A DNA stretch of 63,710 nucleotides from Planctomycetota bacterium (GCA_016795245.1 JAEUIA010000009.1:1-63710), one strand, 5' to 3'. Shown: positions 42,875-51,776, numbered from the stretch's first letter. The notes: generated from the letters alone by a model not told the origin. A program made the numbers and translations.

Positions 42875-43927
42875 ATGCAGCTCGGTTTCCTCGCCCCTTG
42901 TGTCCTTTTCCTGGCCACGTCGGCCCATGCTCAAACCGTCCTCTTCTTCGAAGACTTCGAGAGCGGATTGGCGAACTGGTCCATGAACGGCTTCTGGCGT
43001 CTGCAAGAAGCGTCCGAACCCTGCACGGCCCAGCGCGCTCCGTTCCCGAGCGGAACTCACTGCATGTGGTACGGATCGCCGACATCCTGGACTCCGTGTG
43101 CCTACGACGGACCGGACGTCTCGCCGAAGTACCTGACCTACAACCAGCCGATCGTGCTTCCGCCCACGAACGGCACGCTGGTCCTCTCCTACCAGAACTG
43201 GGCCAACGTGGAGAATTCGTGGGAGTGGGACATGCACGGCGCGGAAGTGCGTGCGTTCGGCGGCACGGCCTGGACGAAGCTGCCTTGGAGTTTCAATTCC
43301 AACTTCTGGCGTCTCGACACGCGCGACTTGACGGCCTGGGCCGGCCAGACGATCGAACTGCGATTCAGTTTCATCCCGGTGGACACGTGGGGGAACAGCA
43401 CGATCGGCGTGTTTCTCGACGACGTGAGGATCACGGAAGAGCCGGCCGTGACGCTGGCGTTCTCAGCGTGTGCCGCGGACTCCACCTGGCATCAGTGGTG
43501 CCCGTGTTCGAACGCGGGAGGACCCGGACGCGGCTGCGCGAGCAGCTTGTCGGCGACGGGTGCGGGCCTCGCCGGCAGCGGAACGCTGCGCGTGTCGGCC
43601 GACACGTTCTCGCTGCACATGGATGGGATGTCACCGGCGGCCGCCACCTTGTTTCAAGTGTCCGGCTTCTCGCACGAGACGATATCCGGCATCGCCGGTG
43701 ATGGCGTCTCGTGTGTGACCGGCTCGTTCATCCGGCTGGTCACTCGTTTCGCTCCAGGCGGCGTGCTCGATTTCCCGGGCGGCGGCGATGCTCCGATCTC
43801 CGTCCTCGGTGGAGTCTCGCCCGGACAAACCCGCTACTACGCGGCGCGCTACCGCGACGCGGCGGCGTACTGCACGTCCGCCACGTTCAACATCACGAAC
43901 ACGATCGCGGTCTATTGGCGGCCGTAG
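42875..43927 (+). CDS. Secreted protein with MAM/jelly-roll and planctomycete C-terminal domains
   Basis: A 350-residue exported protein. Residues about 20-190 resemble a MAM- or concanavalin-like jelly roll: FFEDFESGLANWSMNG, WRLQEASE, WDMHGAEVRAFGG and GVFLDDVRIT. Residues 195-350 are a variant of the C-terminal domain (WCPCSNAGGPGRGCAS, VTGSFIRL, RYYAARYRDAA, FNITNTI) that has lost the FGDGLLC loop. Carbohydrate or cell-surface binding is plausible. Confidence 0.75.
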   Translation: MQLGFLAPCVLFLATSAHAQTVLFFEDFESGLANWSMNGFWRLQEASEPCTAQRAPFPSGTHCMWYGSPTSWTPCAYDGPDVSPKYLTYNQPIVLPPTNGTLVLSYQNWANVENSWEWDMHGAEVRAFGGTAWTKLPWSFNSNFWRLDTRDLTAWAGQTIELRFSFIPVDTWGNSTIGVFLDDVRITEEPAVTLAFSACAADSTWHQWCPCSNAGGPGRGCASSLSATGAGLAGSGTLRVSADTFSLHMDGMSPAAATLFQVSGFSHETISGIAGDGVSCVTGSFIRLVTRFAPGGVLDFPGGGDAPISVLGGVSPGQTRYYAARYRDAAAYCTSATFNITNTIAVYWRP

Positions 43928-44119
43928 GTCTGCGCACGAGGAGTCGAGGAACGCCACGAAGTTGTGCGTGAAGAGTCGGCGTCCCTGCGGGCAGGCGCTT
44001 TGTGTGCACCGTCCGAGTCCCTGCACGAACGCGTCTCGAGGCCCGCGGCGTCGCAGGTCGCAGCTCATGAAGCCAGGGGCTTGAGTTCGCTCGCGCAACC
44101 ACCGACGATCCAACTCGCG

Positions 44120-44227
44120 ATGGAATTCATGGGATGGCTCTTGGCCGCGGTGCTGGGCACGGTCGCCGCTTCTGCGCTGCTGATCGCGTTCATGATCGGG
44201 ATCGCGCGGCGCGATCGTCCGAAGTGA
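44120..44227 (+). CDS. 35-residue membrane protein
   Basis: A single hydrophobic segment followed by a basic end (MEFMGWLLAAVLGTVAASAL ... ARRDRPK). A truncated copy at 40684 shares 18 codons almost exactly, which argues that the frame is real or is part of a repeated unit. No ribosome site is obvious. Confidence 0.5.
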   Translation: MEFMGWLLAAVLGTVAASALLIAFMIGIARRDRPK

Positions 44228-44342
44228 GTTCTGCCTGAGCCGACGGCGAGTGTCGACTGGGTGCGAGGTCGGCGGTCGCCTTCCGCGGCGAGGTCGCGGG
44301 GACGGCTGGGCAACAAGAGTCCACAGTAGGGGCACCGGGCGC

Positions 44343-44348
44343 TACCTT
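44343..44348 (+). promoter_or_regulatory. Leaderless-type promoter TACCTT
   Basis: TACCTT ends 6 nt before the ATG at 44355. Confidence 0.4.
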
Positions 44349-44354
44349 CCCAAC

Positions 44355-44927
44355 ATGGCGGATTTGCCCCAGGTCCACGGCGGTCAGCGGATCACAGTCG
44401 CACGCTGGCTCGGCATCGCGGCAACCTTGGTCCTCGGCGTCGCCGCGATCTGGCTGTTCGCGCGCATCTTAGGATTGCGCTCGCCGCTCTTCGCGTTCGA
44501 GTTGCACTTCGTGCTCATGGCCGTCGCAGCGTCGATCGACCGGCTGGCGGCCCCCGAGTTGCGCTCGCGCTGGTTCGACGTCGGCGCGGGCGAGGTGCGG
44601 ATCTTCGAGCGGCTGGGCGTGCACGCCTTTCGGCGCTTCCTCGGCGCGATCGGATGGAACGCGTTGATCCGCGACAAGCGGATGTTCGACGGCACTCGCG
44701 CCACACTCGCCTCCTACGAACGCGCGACTCGCCACGGAGAGAACGCGCACATCTGGTTGTTCGTGGTCGTGCTCGCGCCGATCGCGTGGGCGCTTTGGAA
44801 GGGTTGGTGGGATGCGGCGTTCTGGCTGGGATCCATGAGCGTGCTGTTCCACGTGTATCCGGTGATGCTCCAGCGGACGATGCGCGCGCGTTTGACGGCG
44901 CTCCTGCGGAGAGTGCGCGGGGAGTGA
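44355..44927 (+). CDS. CrtO-like acyltransferase-type membrane protein
   Basis: A 190-residue membrane protein. FHVYPVMLQRTMRARL near the C-terminus matches the N-x-YP-I-x-LQR-x-x-R-x-R block of glycosyl-4,4'-diaponeurosporenoate acyltransferase (CrtO)-like proteins, and the rest has the matching length and two to three membrane helices. Whether it acylates a carotenoid is unknown. TACCTT six nt upstream supports the start. Confidence 0.6.
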   Translation: MADLPQVHGGQRITVARWLGIAATLVLGVAAIWLFARILGLRSPLFAFELHFVLMAVAASIDRLAAPELRSRWFDVGAGEVRIFERLGVHAFRRFLGAIGWNALIRDKRMFDGTRATLASYERATRHGENAHIWLFVVVLAPIAWALWKGWWDAAFWLGSMSVLFHVYPVMLQRTMRARLTALLRRVRGE

Positions 44928-45002
44928 TGCCCTGCTGCGGACGGCGCTTGGATAGGCCGCGTGAGTTCCAGCGCGTCCGTGCCAGGATGCGCCGCGCTCA
45001 CC

Positions 45003-45476
45003 TCAGCCGCGCACGGCTTGCTCGATGCGCGCCACGTCGAGCTTCTTCATCGGTCCGATCACTTCGAACGCGCGCTTCGCGGCAGCGCCGCCGCGAGCGA
45101 GCGCGTCCATCAGGACACGCGGAGTGATCTGCCAGCTGACGCCCCATTTGTCCTTGCACCAGCCGCACTCACTCTCGGCTCCTCCGTCGCGCACGATGGC
45201 GTTCCAGTAGCGATCCGTCTCCTCCTGATCGGCGGTGAGGACCTGGAACGAGAACGCCTCGGAAGGCTTGAACTGCGGCCCGCCGTTGAGGCCGATGCAC
45301 GGGATGCCGAGCACCGTGAACTCGACGACCAGCGGATCGCCTGCGCGGCCCGAAGGGTAATCGCTCGGTGCGTGGACCACGGCACCAACCGAACTGTTCG
45401 GGAAGTTGGCGGCGTAGAACCTGGCCGCTTCCGCGGCGGTTCCGTCAAACCAGAGGCAGACCGTTGCGCGTGTCAT
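45003..45476 (-). CDS. VOC-family protein (PhnB/3-demethylubiquinone-methyltransferase-like)
   Basis: A 157-residue protein: VCLWFDGTAAEAARFYAANF, FTVLGIPCIGLNGGPQF, EAFSFQV and CGWCKDKWGVSWQITPRVL are the standard blocks of this VOC subfamily. Members are usually called PhnB-like or 3-demethylubiquinone-9 3-methyltransferase-like, but their function is unproven. Confidence 0.85.
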   Translation of the reverse strand: MTRATVCLWFDGTAAEAARFYAANFPNSSVGAVVHAPSDYPSGRAGDPLVVEFTVLGIPCIGLNGGPQFKPSEAFSFQVLTADQEETDRYWNAIVRDGGAESECGWCKDKWGVSWQITPRVLMDALARGGAAAKRAFEVIGPMKKLDVARIEQAVRG

Positions 45477-45513
45477 TGGAGTCGCTTTCTCTCGTCCGTG
45501 TTCGAGCCACTAG

Positions 45514-45726
45514 GTCTACGGGCGCGCCGAGGCTGCGTCCAGTGACCTTCGCCCGCTGACGTGGGCGCTCGGTTGCGATGCGTTCGCGGGACTGCGCCAC
45601 CTCGCGCCCGCGATTCAGGCCCGCGTGTTGGCCGGAGAGAACATCCACGAGCGCAGCCTTCGGGCCGCGACGCGCTGCGTGGATTGGACAGCCCCACTCG
45701 CGGCCCTCAAGGACAAGGTCAGATGA
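45514..45726 (+). pseudogene. C-terminal fragment of an unknown gene
   Basis: The frame reads LRPLTWALGCDAFAGLRHLA, then QARVLAGENIHERSLRAAT and CVDWTAPLAALKDKVR with a stop that overlaps the ATG at 45723 (ATGA). It has strong coding character but no start codon after the preceding stop, so the N-terminal part is gone. Confidence 0.45.
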
Positions 45727-46026
45727 AGCAACGCAGTGAAGAAGAACGCATCGCAGAACTCCAAGCCAAGATCGACCGCCTCCGCGCGCGGGCCGAGAAG
45801 AGGCGCGCCAAGGCCAACCCCGCCGTGCGCCTCGCGACCCAAGCCGTTGAAGGCCATCGACAAAGCCGCCGCCGACACCGCTGATGTTGCGGCCCGCAAG
45901 GCGCTGGGCGATGCGCGCGAGCCGCTGTCGTCGTGGCTTGTGCTGAAGGGGCTGACGGTCGTCACGGTAGCGCCCGCCAAGCCCGAGAAGCGCAAGCGGA
46001 ACAACACCGCGATGGCGACGGCGTAG
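45723..46026 (+). pseudogene. Coiled-coil gene with a frameshift
   Basis: The first frame reads KQRSEEERIAELQAKIDRLR, a coiled coil, then RAKANPAVRLATQAV. The second frame takes over near 45850 with KAIDKAAADTADVAARKAL and LSSWLVLKGLTVV and ends at 46026. The two parts only make one protein of about 100 residues if a shift near 45845-45860 is allowed. Either the gene is broken or the assembly has an indel. Confidence 0.5.
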
Positions 46027-46094
46027 CCCGACCGCATCCCGTTCCTCACTGATCCTGTCTCGCGCGGTGCGGGGCGGGATCTGGTCGTTGGGGG

Positions 46095-46664
46095 CTACCG
46101 ATCAAACGCGCGCTTCGCCCCGACGACATCAAACTGTTCGGGCTTCCACTTCCCGAGCCACTCGGCGAGTTCTGCGCGTTCCTCATCGCCGCCCATGTCC
46201 GGCGTCCAGCCCTTGCCCGTGGCCAGCGCGACACAGCGTTCGTAGCCGGGCAGTCCGCCGCAGTCTTCGGGTGGGAACGCGCGCTCGCCGCCGAGCAGGA
46301 TGCGCTTGCTCTTGCCATCGCGCTCCACGATCTCCGTGAGCACGACATCGTGCGTCCAGCCGTCGCCGAAGTCATATTCGTATAGACAGCGCGTGCCAAC
46401 CTTGGTGCCGAAGTAGGCGCTGAGCGCCACGCGCTTCGCGTCCGGCGCACGCTGTCCCATGCCGGAGCTGTCGCGAGGTCCAGCGATCCCCGGGCCACGA
46501 CGGGCGGCTCGGAACTCGTACAGGTGGCTGTCTTCCCAACCGCAGGCTTCCTGAATCGCGCCGTGCAGGTCGTGAAACGTCGCTGCGCTGTCCAGCAGGA
46601 ACGCGCGCCACACGCGCGGCTTCGTGCCGACGAGGGTGATCTCGAACGAGTAGTGGCGGGGCAT
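46095..46664 (-). CDS. pRiA4b ORF-3-like protein
   Basis: A 189-residue protein of the plasmid pRiA4b ORF-3 family: YSFEITLVGTKPRVWRAFLL, FHDLHGAIQEACGWEDSHLY, YEYDFGDGWTHDVVLTEI and PPEDCGGLPGYE. Its molecular role is not known. It is often found in accessory regions. TACCCT lies 7 nt before the ATG on the minus strand. Confidence 0.85.
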   Translation of the reverse strand: MPRHYSFEITLVGTKPRVWRAFLLDSAATFHDLHGAIQEACGWEDSHLYEFRAARRGPGIAGPRDSSGMGQRAPDAKRVALSAYFGTKVGTRCLYEYDFGDGWTHDVVLTEIVERDGKSKRILLGGERAFPPEDCGGLPGYERCVALATGKGWTPDMGGDEERAELAEWLGKWKPEQFDVVGAKRAFDR

Positions 46665-46671
46665 GGGGCTG

Positions 46672-46677
46672 AGGGTA
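46672..46677 (-). promoter_or_regulatory. Leaderless-type promoter TACCCT
   Basis: On the minus strand TACCCT ends 7 nt before the ATG ending at 46664. Confidence 0.4.
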
Positions 46678-46751
46678 GCGCGCGTGCCGAGGCCGTCCAG
46701 CGGTTCAGCCTTGCCGCCCGCCCCGAAACCGCCGATCATGGGCAGGACGCC

Positions 46752-47723
46752 ATGGCCACCTACGCCGACATCAAGACGGACTCGCCGTGGAGGTGGGCGA
46801 CGGTATTCAGCGTGCTCGTCCTCTGGGTCGCGACCCTGGCCGACAGCCTCGCTTCGTATGACATGACGAGCGTGTTCTATTGGATCGCCTTCTATTGCAT
46901 AATGGCATTCGCAGTCGTCGTCATCGGCATTTCGTGGTTCAAAGTCGGATCACCCGATGCGGTTGGCGTGGTCAAACGGCACGCCGATGCGACTGGAGGG
47001 ATTCGTGCGAACTCACACCCGGGGCTGGCGTTGGCAATGCGCGTTGCCGGGATCGTGATGATCGCCATCTGGATCGCCACGCGGTTCGTGCTCGGCCATG
47101 AGCATACCGCAGAGCGGACCGAAGTAGAGCGGGCGATCATGTCGTTTAGCTTCTCGATGGGGGCGATCTTCCTGACAATCTTCGGCTGGCAACGACCGTG
47201 GGACCTCAAGGTCGTGGAGCGTAGTGATTGCAGCGCAAAGGGTGACCGCATGGGCGCTAGCTACGTCGATATCCGACCGGACTCGCCATGGCGTTGGGTG
47301 CCGTTGATCGCGATGCCGTTCGCGTTCGTGGCGATCGACCTCTTGATGCGGTCGTCGTTGAGTGAAGAAAAGTCATCACTCGGTTGGGGCGCATTCATTG
47401 CCCTGTTCTTGCTGGTAGCATCGCTGTTGAGGCGATTCTCTGGTGCAGGCTACGACGCTGCTGTGCAACAGGAACGCGTCTCGGGTGGCCGCCGCGTTGT
47501 CACACACCCGGGGCTGGCGCTCGGAATGCTCGCCGTCGGGATCCTGATGATCGCATCGTGGATTGTCGCGACTGTTGCCCGCGATGACCTGAGGGCCACG
47601 CCTGTTGGGTGGGTAGCGCACTCGTTCGCTGTTCCGGCGATCGGGGTGTACTTGGCCTTGTTTGGGTTGCAGCGCCCGTGGGACCTCAAGGTCGTCGAGC
47701 GCGAGCCCGACGCTGCGCAGTGA
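46752..47723 (+). CDS. Tandem-fused membrane protein of the local paralogous family
   Basis: A 323-residue protein formed from two copies of the module seen alone at 40118. Module one runs from MATYADIKTDSPWRW to WQRPWDLKVVER, module two from ASYVDIRPDSPWRW to LQRPWDLKVVER, each with about four membrane segments and an internal HPGLAL stretch. There is no stop between them, and the joint (SDCSAKGDRMG) still holds the second copy's former start codon. A recent tandem duplication with loss of the first stop is the simplest explanation. Confidence 0.7.
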   Translation: MATYADIKTDSPWRWATVFSVLVLWVATLADSLASYDMTSVFYWIAFYCIMAFAVVVIGISWFKVGSPDAVGVVKRHADATGGIRANSHPGLALAMRVAGIVMIAIWIATRFVLGHEHTAERTEVERAIMSFSFSMGAIFLTIFGWQRPWDLKVVERSDCSAKGDRMGASYVDIRPDSPWRWVPLIAMPFAFVAIDLLMRSSLSEEKSSLGWGAFIALFLLVASLLRRFSGAGYDAAVQQERVSGGRRVVTHPGLALGMLAVGILMIASWIVATVARDDLRATPVGWVAHSFAVPAIGVYLALFGLQRPWDLKVVEREPDAAQ

Positions 47724-47763
47724 GCCCTTGCCCCGCCGCCGCGTCGCGGGGAGGATGGCGGGG

Positions 47764-48801
47764 GTGAGAAAGGCGTCAATGTGCTCGTCTTTCGTCCCTT
47801 GCGGTCTCGCAGCCCTCGGCATTGTGTTGCTGCTTCCGAGCTGTCCAGTCTTCAATATGATCACGGACGGACGCCCGCGCCAGACTCTCGCAGGCCCTGA
47901 ACAACCGGAGTTGGCGCAACAGGCAAAGGGGTGGCTGCTGGTAAGCAACGCCAGCGCCGACCTTGAAGTCATTCAGTTCCCTACGCTGGCTCGAACGACC
48001 GTGCAGCTCGATGACCGTCCCTGGTCAATCGGGGGTCCGGATCGCTCCGGCCGCATCGTGTACATCGTCGATGTCTGGGGGGGCCACCAATTGCGTGTTA
48101 CGGACGTACTTGGTTCTCGCGATGCTGTTCTATTCGAGCGCCCAGGTGATCCGCTCACGGATAGCGTGATCGGGGGCGTTGCGTGCTCTGCCTCCGGTCG
48201 TGTCGCGTTCTGGGCTCGCGACTTGGACAAAGCGCACCTCCATTCTGGACTGCCGGACACGCCACGGCGTTTGGAGGTCCTCGACCTTGACACGCGCGAG
48301 TGTCGCGTCGTGCCCTTCGAATTGCACAACGCGCGTTTCATGTGGATGCCGGATCAAAGACGACTCCTTCTCTATGCCCGCTACGATCGCGCTCAGTACG
48401 GCCCGATCACTCCTGACCCACGGGTCACGCTGCTCGATGTGGACACCGGCGTCGAATCGGACCCCATAGGTACGGGCGAGCTGGCCTTCGTCGAGCCGGA
48501 TGGAATTCACATCTGGGTCGGCGTCAGCGGCAACCCCGAGTGGCTTCGGATCAACAGTTCGAACATGACGACCGAGACGAGGAGCATTCGGTGGCTCTTT
48601 CCGATCGCGAGCATCGGCGCGGACCTCGTTGTGGCGGCTGCGAACCCGACGGAAGGTTTGGATCCGAAATACTACCGCACGCTCACCAAGGCACCGCAGG
48701 CGATGTGGAGCGTGAAGTTGTTCGACACGAAGGCTGACGAGTTCCTGACCGTCGAGGAGTCGGTCGCGCGCCACCACACGTATTCATGGGGCTCTGACTA
48801 G
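47764..48801 (+). CDS. Lipoprotein with propeller-like repeats
   Basis: A 345-residue lipoprotein (lipobox LLPSC). The mature part has TolB/YncE-like repeats: GWLLVSNASADLEVIQFP, RSGRIVYIVDVWGGHQLRVT, ASGRVAFWARDL and DQRRLLLYARYD. A six- to seven-bladed propeller is likely. A GTG start with GGGGAGG eight nt upstream was chosen; an ATG at 47755 or 47779 is possible. Confidence 0.6.
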   Translation: MRKASMCSSFVPCGLAALGIVLLLPSCPVFNMITDGRPRQTLAGPEQPELAQQAKGWLLVSNASADLEVIQFPTLARTTVQLDDRPWSIGGPDRSGRIVYIVDVWGGHQLRVTDVLGSRDAVLFERPGDPLTDSVIGGVACSASGRVAFWARDLDKAHLHSGLPDTPRRLEVLDLDTRECRVVPFELHNARFMWMPDQRRLLLYARYDRAQYGPITPDPRVTLLDVDTGVESDPIGTGELAFVEPDGIHIWVGVSGNPEWLRINSSNMTTETRSIRWLFPIASIGADLVVAAANPTEGLDPKYYRTLTKAPQAMWSVKLFDTKADEFLTVEESVARHHTYSWGSD

Positions 48802-48873
48802 CGTCCCATTCCGTGCGCGATGGGGCGCAGCAGGGTTGCTCACAGGACGGCACGGCGGCCTCCCCGTCCCGTT

Positions 48874-49116
48874 CTATTCTTCCCTCGTGTCATCGCTCGC
48901 CTGTATCTCATTAGCATGCGACCTTACAAGCGCTTCCAGATCCTCGTTTGGTTCCCACGCATCATCGTTATGCCACAGCACCATCGGACGATTCCCTGGT
49001 GATTCGGACACTTGAACGGCAGTCCATGCATCTGCGTGGTTCTTGTACTTCCTGAGAACGCAGTCGCGCTCGACCGACTGCATGTCGATCGCTGCGTTCG
49101 CACGCGTGAATGTCAC
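48874..49116 (-). CDS. Small acidic protein next to the nuclease-like gene
   Basis: An 80-residue protein from GTG, 37 nt downstream of the 688-residue gene and in the same direction. It is acidic at the end (EDLEALVRSHANEIQASDD) and has a central WTAVQVSESPGNRPMVLWHN. No family recognised. Its position suggests an accessory or regulatory partner. Confidence 0.45.
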   Translation of the reverse strand: MTFTRANAAIDMQSVERDCVLRKYKNHADAWTAVQVSESPGNRPMVLWHNDDAWEPNEDLEALVRSHANEIQASDDTREE

Positions 49117-49153
49117 ACCTTGGCGAAGGCTGGGATCCCATCGCGCGATGTGG

Positions 49154-51220
49154 CTACCCTGCCGGTGCTTCGAATCGACTGGGGGGGCGAGCCTCCAGCC
49201 AGTGTTGCAGGGACTCTAGAAGTCGCGGATGCTGATTCAGCACCCACCGGGCAACTGTGTCGCCGAATGGCAGGGAGTCAAGTTCGATCAGCAGCTGTCG
49301 CACGAGCGGAGGGACGCTCATCCTCGGGGGCTGTACGTCGCGTCCGCGATCAAGTGTGTTGATGTAGTAGTGTTCAATCGGATCGCCGTACTCATCGAGC
49401 ATCACCACCTCATTGGGGTCATCCGTGCCCGGTCGCGAGAGCAATCGACTTACCTGGTAAGCACCGAACCAGTCCGTCTCATCATGCGCCATCATGCGGC
49501 CTTCAAAGCCGAGGCTCCTTCGACGGGACAGAAAGTGCAGAAGTTGCGTCGGGAACTCCACGAGCGGAGCGATCGCCGTGAGATGAAAGTAGGAAGCGAA
49601 CCACGGGTAGTCCTCCTCATGCTTGATACCGAGCACTCGCGCCGCGTGGGCGATGCTAACCATTGGATCAGTCTCTTCCAGAGTCGCTACGACCAGAACG
49701 ATCTCTGTGTAGTCAGCCTGCCGAATCGCAACTGATTGTCCTCCCAACAATTGGAACTCAACGCTGTCCGCGCTTCTTATGTAATCGCGAGCCCTCACCG
49801 CTTGGCTAATAGCGTTCGTGTGCAATGACTTCGAATCTTTCAAGACACTCTTCTCTGCTCCTCTCCGAGCAGGAGCTGTTATTCGACCTGCTTTGGCTTC
49901 GATCAACAGCAGCGTCCGACCACGAGCGACAAGTCCATCGAGTTCATACTGCACGGACTTACCCGATGAGACGAGCGTGTAAGTCAGGGAAGTATGTCTC
50001 AAGTCGGCCCGAAGGCACTTGGACAGTAGCTCACACGCCCGGGTTTCTAGAAAGCTCGCTCTCGCTCGATTGTATGACTCCCAAGCAGGCGTCGCCGGGA
50101 CACTCTGAGACGGACCTAGGAGCCGATCGATGGTTGCCAACAGAGTACGTGCCGGTAGTGCTGGACGGGGCATGAAGTAGCCTTGGTCAATGCGTACGAA
50201 GGCGTACTCGTCGAAGGGAGACTGTTGGGACGGAAGCCTATCGTGAGACGGTGGCAGCGACGCCCATGGAACACTGCACGCAAGCAGATAGCGGCGAACA
50301 GCGTCAACATCGATCTGGCGTCCAGAGCACAGTGAATCTAGATCAACAACCAATGCGTCGCCGATGCGATGGAACACCGTATGCACAGCGGCTTGGCGGA
50401 TTGACTTGTTTGCCTTTGAGGGAGGCTGGCGAACAAGCTCGTCCAGCATCGATCTCGGGATGATGGCTTCAGTCCACGCTAGCTGTCGTCCCTTCCGCCT
50501 CGTCTGCCCCACCGCGTTGCGGAGGTCCGTTTCGAGCTTCGCACTCTGACTATAAAGACTTGTGACACGCTGCTTGTACAGCTCAACCGCGGCATTGCCG
50601 ATCTCAAGTGCCGTACGGTGATCGAAGCCCAGGGCGGCTGACAAGGTGGACGATATCGGGGACAGCATGTCACGAATCGCCTGAATCCAATGCGCGCGAA
50701 GACCATACCGTCGCAGGTAAGTGAAGTGACCGCGAAGGCGACTCGCTCGCATGTCTACCATCGACATCTCGGTGACATCAGATGGTGGGTGCGACACGGA
50801 GTGCAGCACAGTGACTCCCGAGAACAATCGCCTCAGCAGATCGTGAATGGATTCGAGCTCCGCACCATCAATCACATGCTCTCGCGTCACGTCGTAGGTG
50901 CTCATGTCGGCCCCGCAGAGCAGGGTGGCTAGGTAGTCGACGTACGCTTCGAGTTCGATTGCAAGCCTGGTCTCATCTCCGCTTCCGATGTTCGTTGTAT
51001 TCGCCAGGGTGAAGTACGCAATGATGTCGAACGGATGGTGGCGGCGGGCAATGTTCAGGATTTCGTCAACGTACGATTCCAACCCGCGCCGAAACTCGTC
51101 GGAATTGGCTTCGAAATTCTCACGCTCGTCCTCGTAGTCCTTGAAGTACCGCGCGAACGGCTCCGACTCTTCTTCCACCGCAGCCGGTTGTTCGCGGTCT
51201 GAGCTGCGTCTTCGTGCCAC
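49154..51220 (-). CDS. Large PD-(D/E)XK-type protein, possible defence nuclease
   Basis: A 688-residue soluble protein. The C-terminal half contains a restriction-endonuclease-like core: FLETRACELL (E393), YELDGLVARG (D428) and LLLIEAKAG (E441, K443), giving a D-x12-E-x-K pattern. The N-terminal 380 residues are helical and unrecognised. Its codon use looks less GC-rich than the neighbours, which suggests transfer. It starts at GTG with GGAG upstream. Its size and context fit a stand-alone nucleic-acid-targeting defence or mobile-element protein, but no known system name can be assigned. Confidence 0.6.
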   Translation of the reverse strand: MARRRSSDREQPAAVEEESEPFARYFKDYEDERENFEANSDEFRRGLESYVDEILNIARRHHPFDIIAYFTLANTTNIGSGDETRLAIELEAYVDYLATLLCGADMSTYDVTREHVIDGAELESIHDLLRRLFSGVTVLHSVSHPPSDVTEMSMVDMRASRLRGHFTYLRRYGLRAHWIQAIRDMLSPISSTLSAALGFDHRTALEIGNAAVELYKQRVTSLYSQSAKLETDLRNAVGQTRRKGRQLAWTEAIIPRSMLDELVRQPPSKANKSIRQAAVHTVFHRIGDALVVDLDSLCSGRQIDVDAVRRYLLACSVPWASLPPSHDRLPSQQSPFDEYAFVRIDQGYFMPRPALPARTLLATIDRLLGPSQSVPATPAWESYNRARASFLETRACELLSKCLRADLRHTSLTYTLVSSGKSVQYELDGLVARGRTLLLIEAKAGRITAPARRGAEKSVLKDSKSLHTNAISQAVRARDYIRSADSVEFQLLGGQSVAIRQADYTEIVLVVATLEETDPMVSIAHAARVLGIKHEEDYPWFASYFHLTAIAPLVEFPTQLLHFLSRRRSLGFEGRMMAHDETDWFGAYQVSRLLSRPGTDDPNEVVMLDEYGDPIEHYYINTLDRGRDVQPPRMSVPPLVRQLLIELDSLPFGDTVARWVLNQHPRLLESLQHWLEARPPSRFEAPAG

Positions 51221-51235
51221 TTACGCTCCGATCTG

Positions 51236-51463
51236 GTGACGGGTCAGACAGCACCCAGCGAACGCACGCCGGACCGCGTCGCTGACATCGTTGCAGGTTT
51301 CGAATCTGGCGAGCATGCCGGGATCGTAGCCACAGAGCGGCCTAGATGGCATGGCCCGCTCCCGCCCGCCCCGCACAGCCTCCATGACGCCGCCCTCCGC
51401 CCCGCGCTGGCGCTCCCCGCCGCGATCTTCGTGGTCGTGATCCTGCTCGCGGGAGAGGGGTGA
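51236..51463 (+). CDS. Doubtful small frame
   Basis: A 75-residue frame ending in a hydrophobic segment (ALPAAIFVVVILLAGEG). It starts at GTG close to the divergent nuclease-like gene. Weak evidence; it may be the remains of a small membrane-protein gene. A dispersed-repeat copy follows 84 nt after its stop. Confidence 0.25.
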   Translation: MTGQTAPSERTPDRVADIVAGFESGEHAGIVATERPRWHGPLPPAPHSLHDAALRPALALPAAIFVVVILLAGEG

Positions 51464-51547
51464 GGCGGGGTGGTCTGGCTAGATCTGCGCGTCGCCAGCC
51501 ATGACTGCGATGTGCGCCGGGGTGAATCGTCGCCGCGTACCGATCGT

Positions 51548-51587
51548 TTCCGATCTGCGCCCCGCCTCCCGCGCGTCAGCGCCCGTT
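51548..51587 (+). repeat. Dispersed 3'-flanking repeat, copy B
   Basis: Contains CCGCGCGTCAGCGCCCGTTA after a CGCCCCGC block. It ends with GTTAGGT, the only copy that fits an integron-type GTTRRRY core. Confidence 0.5.
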
Positions 51588-51612
51588 AGGTACACGGCCC
51601 GCGTCCGTCACG

Positions 51613-51618
51613 TAGACT
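51613..51618 (+). promoter_or_regulatory. -10-like hexamer TAGACT
   Basis: TAGACT ends 8 nt before the ATG at 51627. Confidence 0.45.
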
Positions 51619-51626
51619 GGTGAAGC

Positions 51627-51776
51627 ATGATCCGCGAGCTGATCGAGTTCATGGGCGAAGTCGTGGGATCGGCCTCGGCTTCCACGAACAACGGCAAGAA
51701 CGAGTGGCTGGTCGCCGGGATCGTGATCGCCGTCGGTGTGGTGACCGTAGTCGTGCTCATTATCGTCGCGGACTGA
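51627..51776 (+). CDS. 49-residue membrane protein
   Basis: MIRELIEFMGEVVGSASAST, then a linker and one membrane segment (VAGIVIAVGVVTVVVLIIVAD). It is flanked by two copies of the dispersed repeat, the second beginning right at its stop. TAGACT eight nt upstream supports expression. Confidence 0.5.
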   Translation: MIRELIEFMGEVVGSASASTNNGKNEWLVAGIVIAVGVVTVVVLIIVAD

